Of a DNA stretch of 6,267 bases, positions 6,012 to 6,267 are shown piece by piece (within the stretch, counting starts at the first letter, position 1; every line of letters begins with the position of its first letter). A program made the translations under genes and the position numbers. Where the stretch lies: assembly GCA_003488465.1 (NCBI GenBank), contig DNLN01000102.1:1-6267 (forward strand), given 5' to 3'. Under the pieces are notes generated by a model. It worked only from the letters and a program-made list of their open reading frames with translations. It was not told where the DNA came from and did no database searches. Source of the DNA: Sutterella sp. (GTDB lineage: Bacteria; Pseudomonadota; Gammaproteobacteria; Burkholderiales; Burkholderiaceae_F).

Positions 6012-6267
6012 ATGAGTTCGGTGAAGTTCGTGATCCTTTACACAGACGTTGTCATGTGGCTGCTGCTCGTCCTGCTTGCGCTAGCCGCGCGCCACGCATG
6101 GGTGAGTCCTTCGCTCAGAACCAAGTGGGCCCGCGTGGCCGGCAACCCGACGGCAGTTGCCTGTGCGGCGATCCTCGCGGCTTTCCTTGCCGTAGCCCTG
6201 GCTGACAGCGTGCATTTCCGGGGGCAGGTGGGAGTGGCCCGGGACGGCAGCCCTGTGTACGCGACGG
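6012..6267 (+). CDS. ABC transporter permease, DppC/OppC type with extra N-terminal helix (partial, cut by the window end)
   Basis: The first 85 residues are present, and the frame is open to the end of the window. The ATG at 6012 is preceded by a G-rich Shine-Dalgarno run (GGGGGG, 5999-6004) and lies 12 nt after the upstream permease stop. Two hydrophobic helices are visible, at about residues 8-26 and 46-64. The second, preceded by TKWARVAGNP and followed by ADSVHFR, fits the N-terminal OppC_N-like segment of DppC/OppC proteins, where the first pore helix follows a short cytoplasmic basic region. The first helix is additional to the classical layout. Position after a DppB-type gene is the standard DppB-DppC order. 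The EAA loop and the rest of the pore lie beyond the edge, so the assignment rests mainly on context. Confidence 0.75.
   Translation, partial: MSSVKFVILYTDVVMWLLLVLLALAARHAWVSPSLRTKWARVAGNPTAVACAAILAAFLAVALADSVHFRGQVGVARDGSPVYAT

Noticed and set aside
5453..6205. Plus-strand open frame of 250 codons overlapping both permease genes
   Set aside because: It is an out-of-frame shadow, rich in Arg, Gly and His. The permease frames have consistent helices, an EAA loop and good ribosome-binding sites.

Overview
The window is GC-rich (by eye, around 60 % or more), tightly packed bacterial DNA from a Gram-negative chromosome. The TolA periplasmic domain, which carries two cysteines, and the long family 5 binding protein with a C-terminal membrane helix both resemble versions I associate with Betaproteobacteria, order Burkholderiales. 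The family within that order (a Sutterella-like gut member is possible) is a guess from memory, not shown by the sequence.

Left half, minus strand, read right to left: ybgC (2666-2241), tolQ (2244-1579), tolR (1557-1129), tolA (1122-43). This is the conserved first half of the tol-pal cluster. ybgC and tolQ share an ATGA stop/start overlap, tolQ-tolR are 21 nt apart and tolR-tolA 6 nt apart, so they should be one transcript. TolQ and TolR form the proton-driven inner-membrane motor. TolA carries that energy across the periplasm towards TolB/Pal (not in the window) to keep the outer membrane attached and constrict it at division. YbgC is an acyl-CoA thioesterase that travels with the operon. 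A strong inverted repeat (1-30) lies just past the tolA stop, and tolB does not begin within the window.

Middle, 2667-2796: a 130-nt divergent intergenic region, visibly more AT-rich than its surroundings. It holds a candidate promoter for each direction and, near its centre, a 27-bp imperfect dyad that could be an operator.

Right half, plus strand: a peptide-type ABC importer operon. It encodes a family 5 substrate-binding lipoprotein (2797-5025, TTG start), a DppB/OppB-type permease (5022-5999, ATGA overlap) and the N-terminal 85 residues of a DppC/OppC-type permease (6012 to the window end). The ATP-binding subunits would be expected beyond the right edge. The binding protein has both an N-terminal lipobox and a C-terminal transmembrane helix, and the second permease has an additional N-terminal membrane helix. 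Together they suggest an importer whose receptor is tethered to its own permease. Substrate specificity cannot be read from the sequence.

No mobile elements, CRISPR arrays, tRNAs or rRNAs were seen. No gene-free stretch exceeds 130 nt. The most unusual part is the importer architecture. I see no clear sign of a wholly new system.
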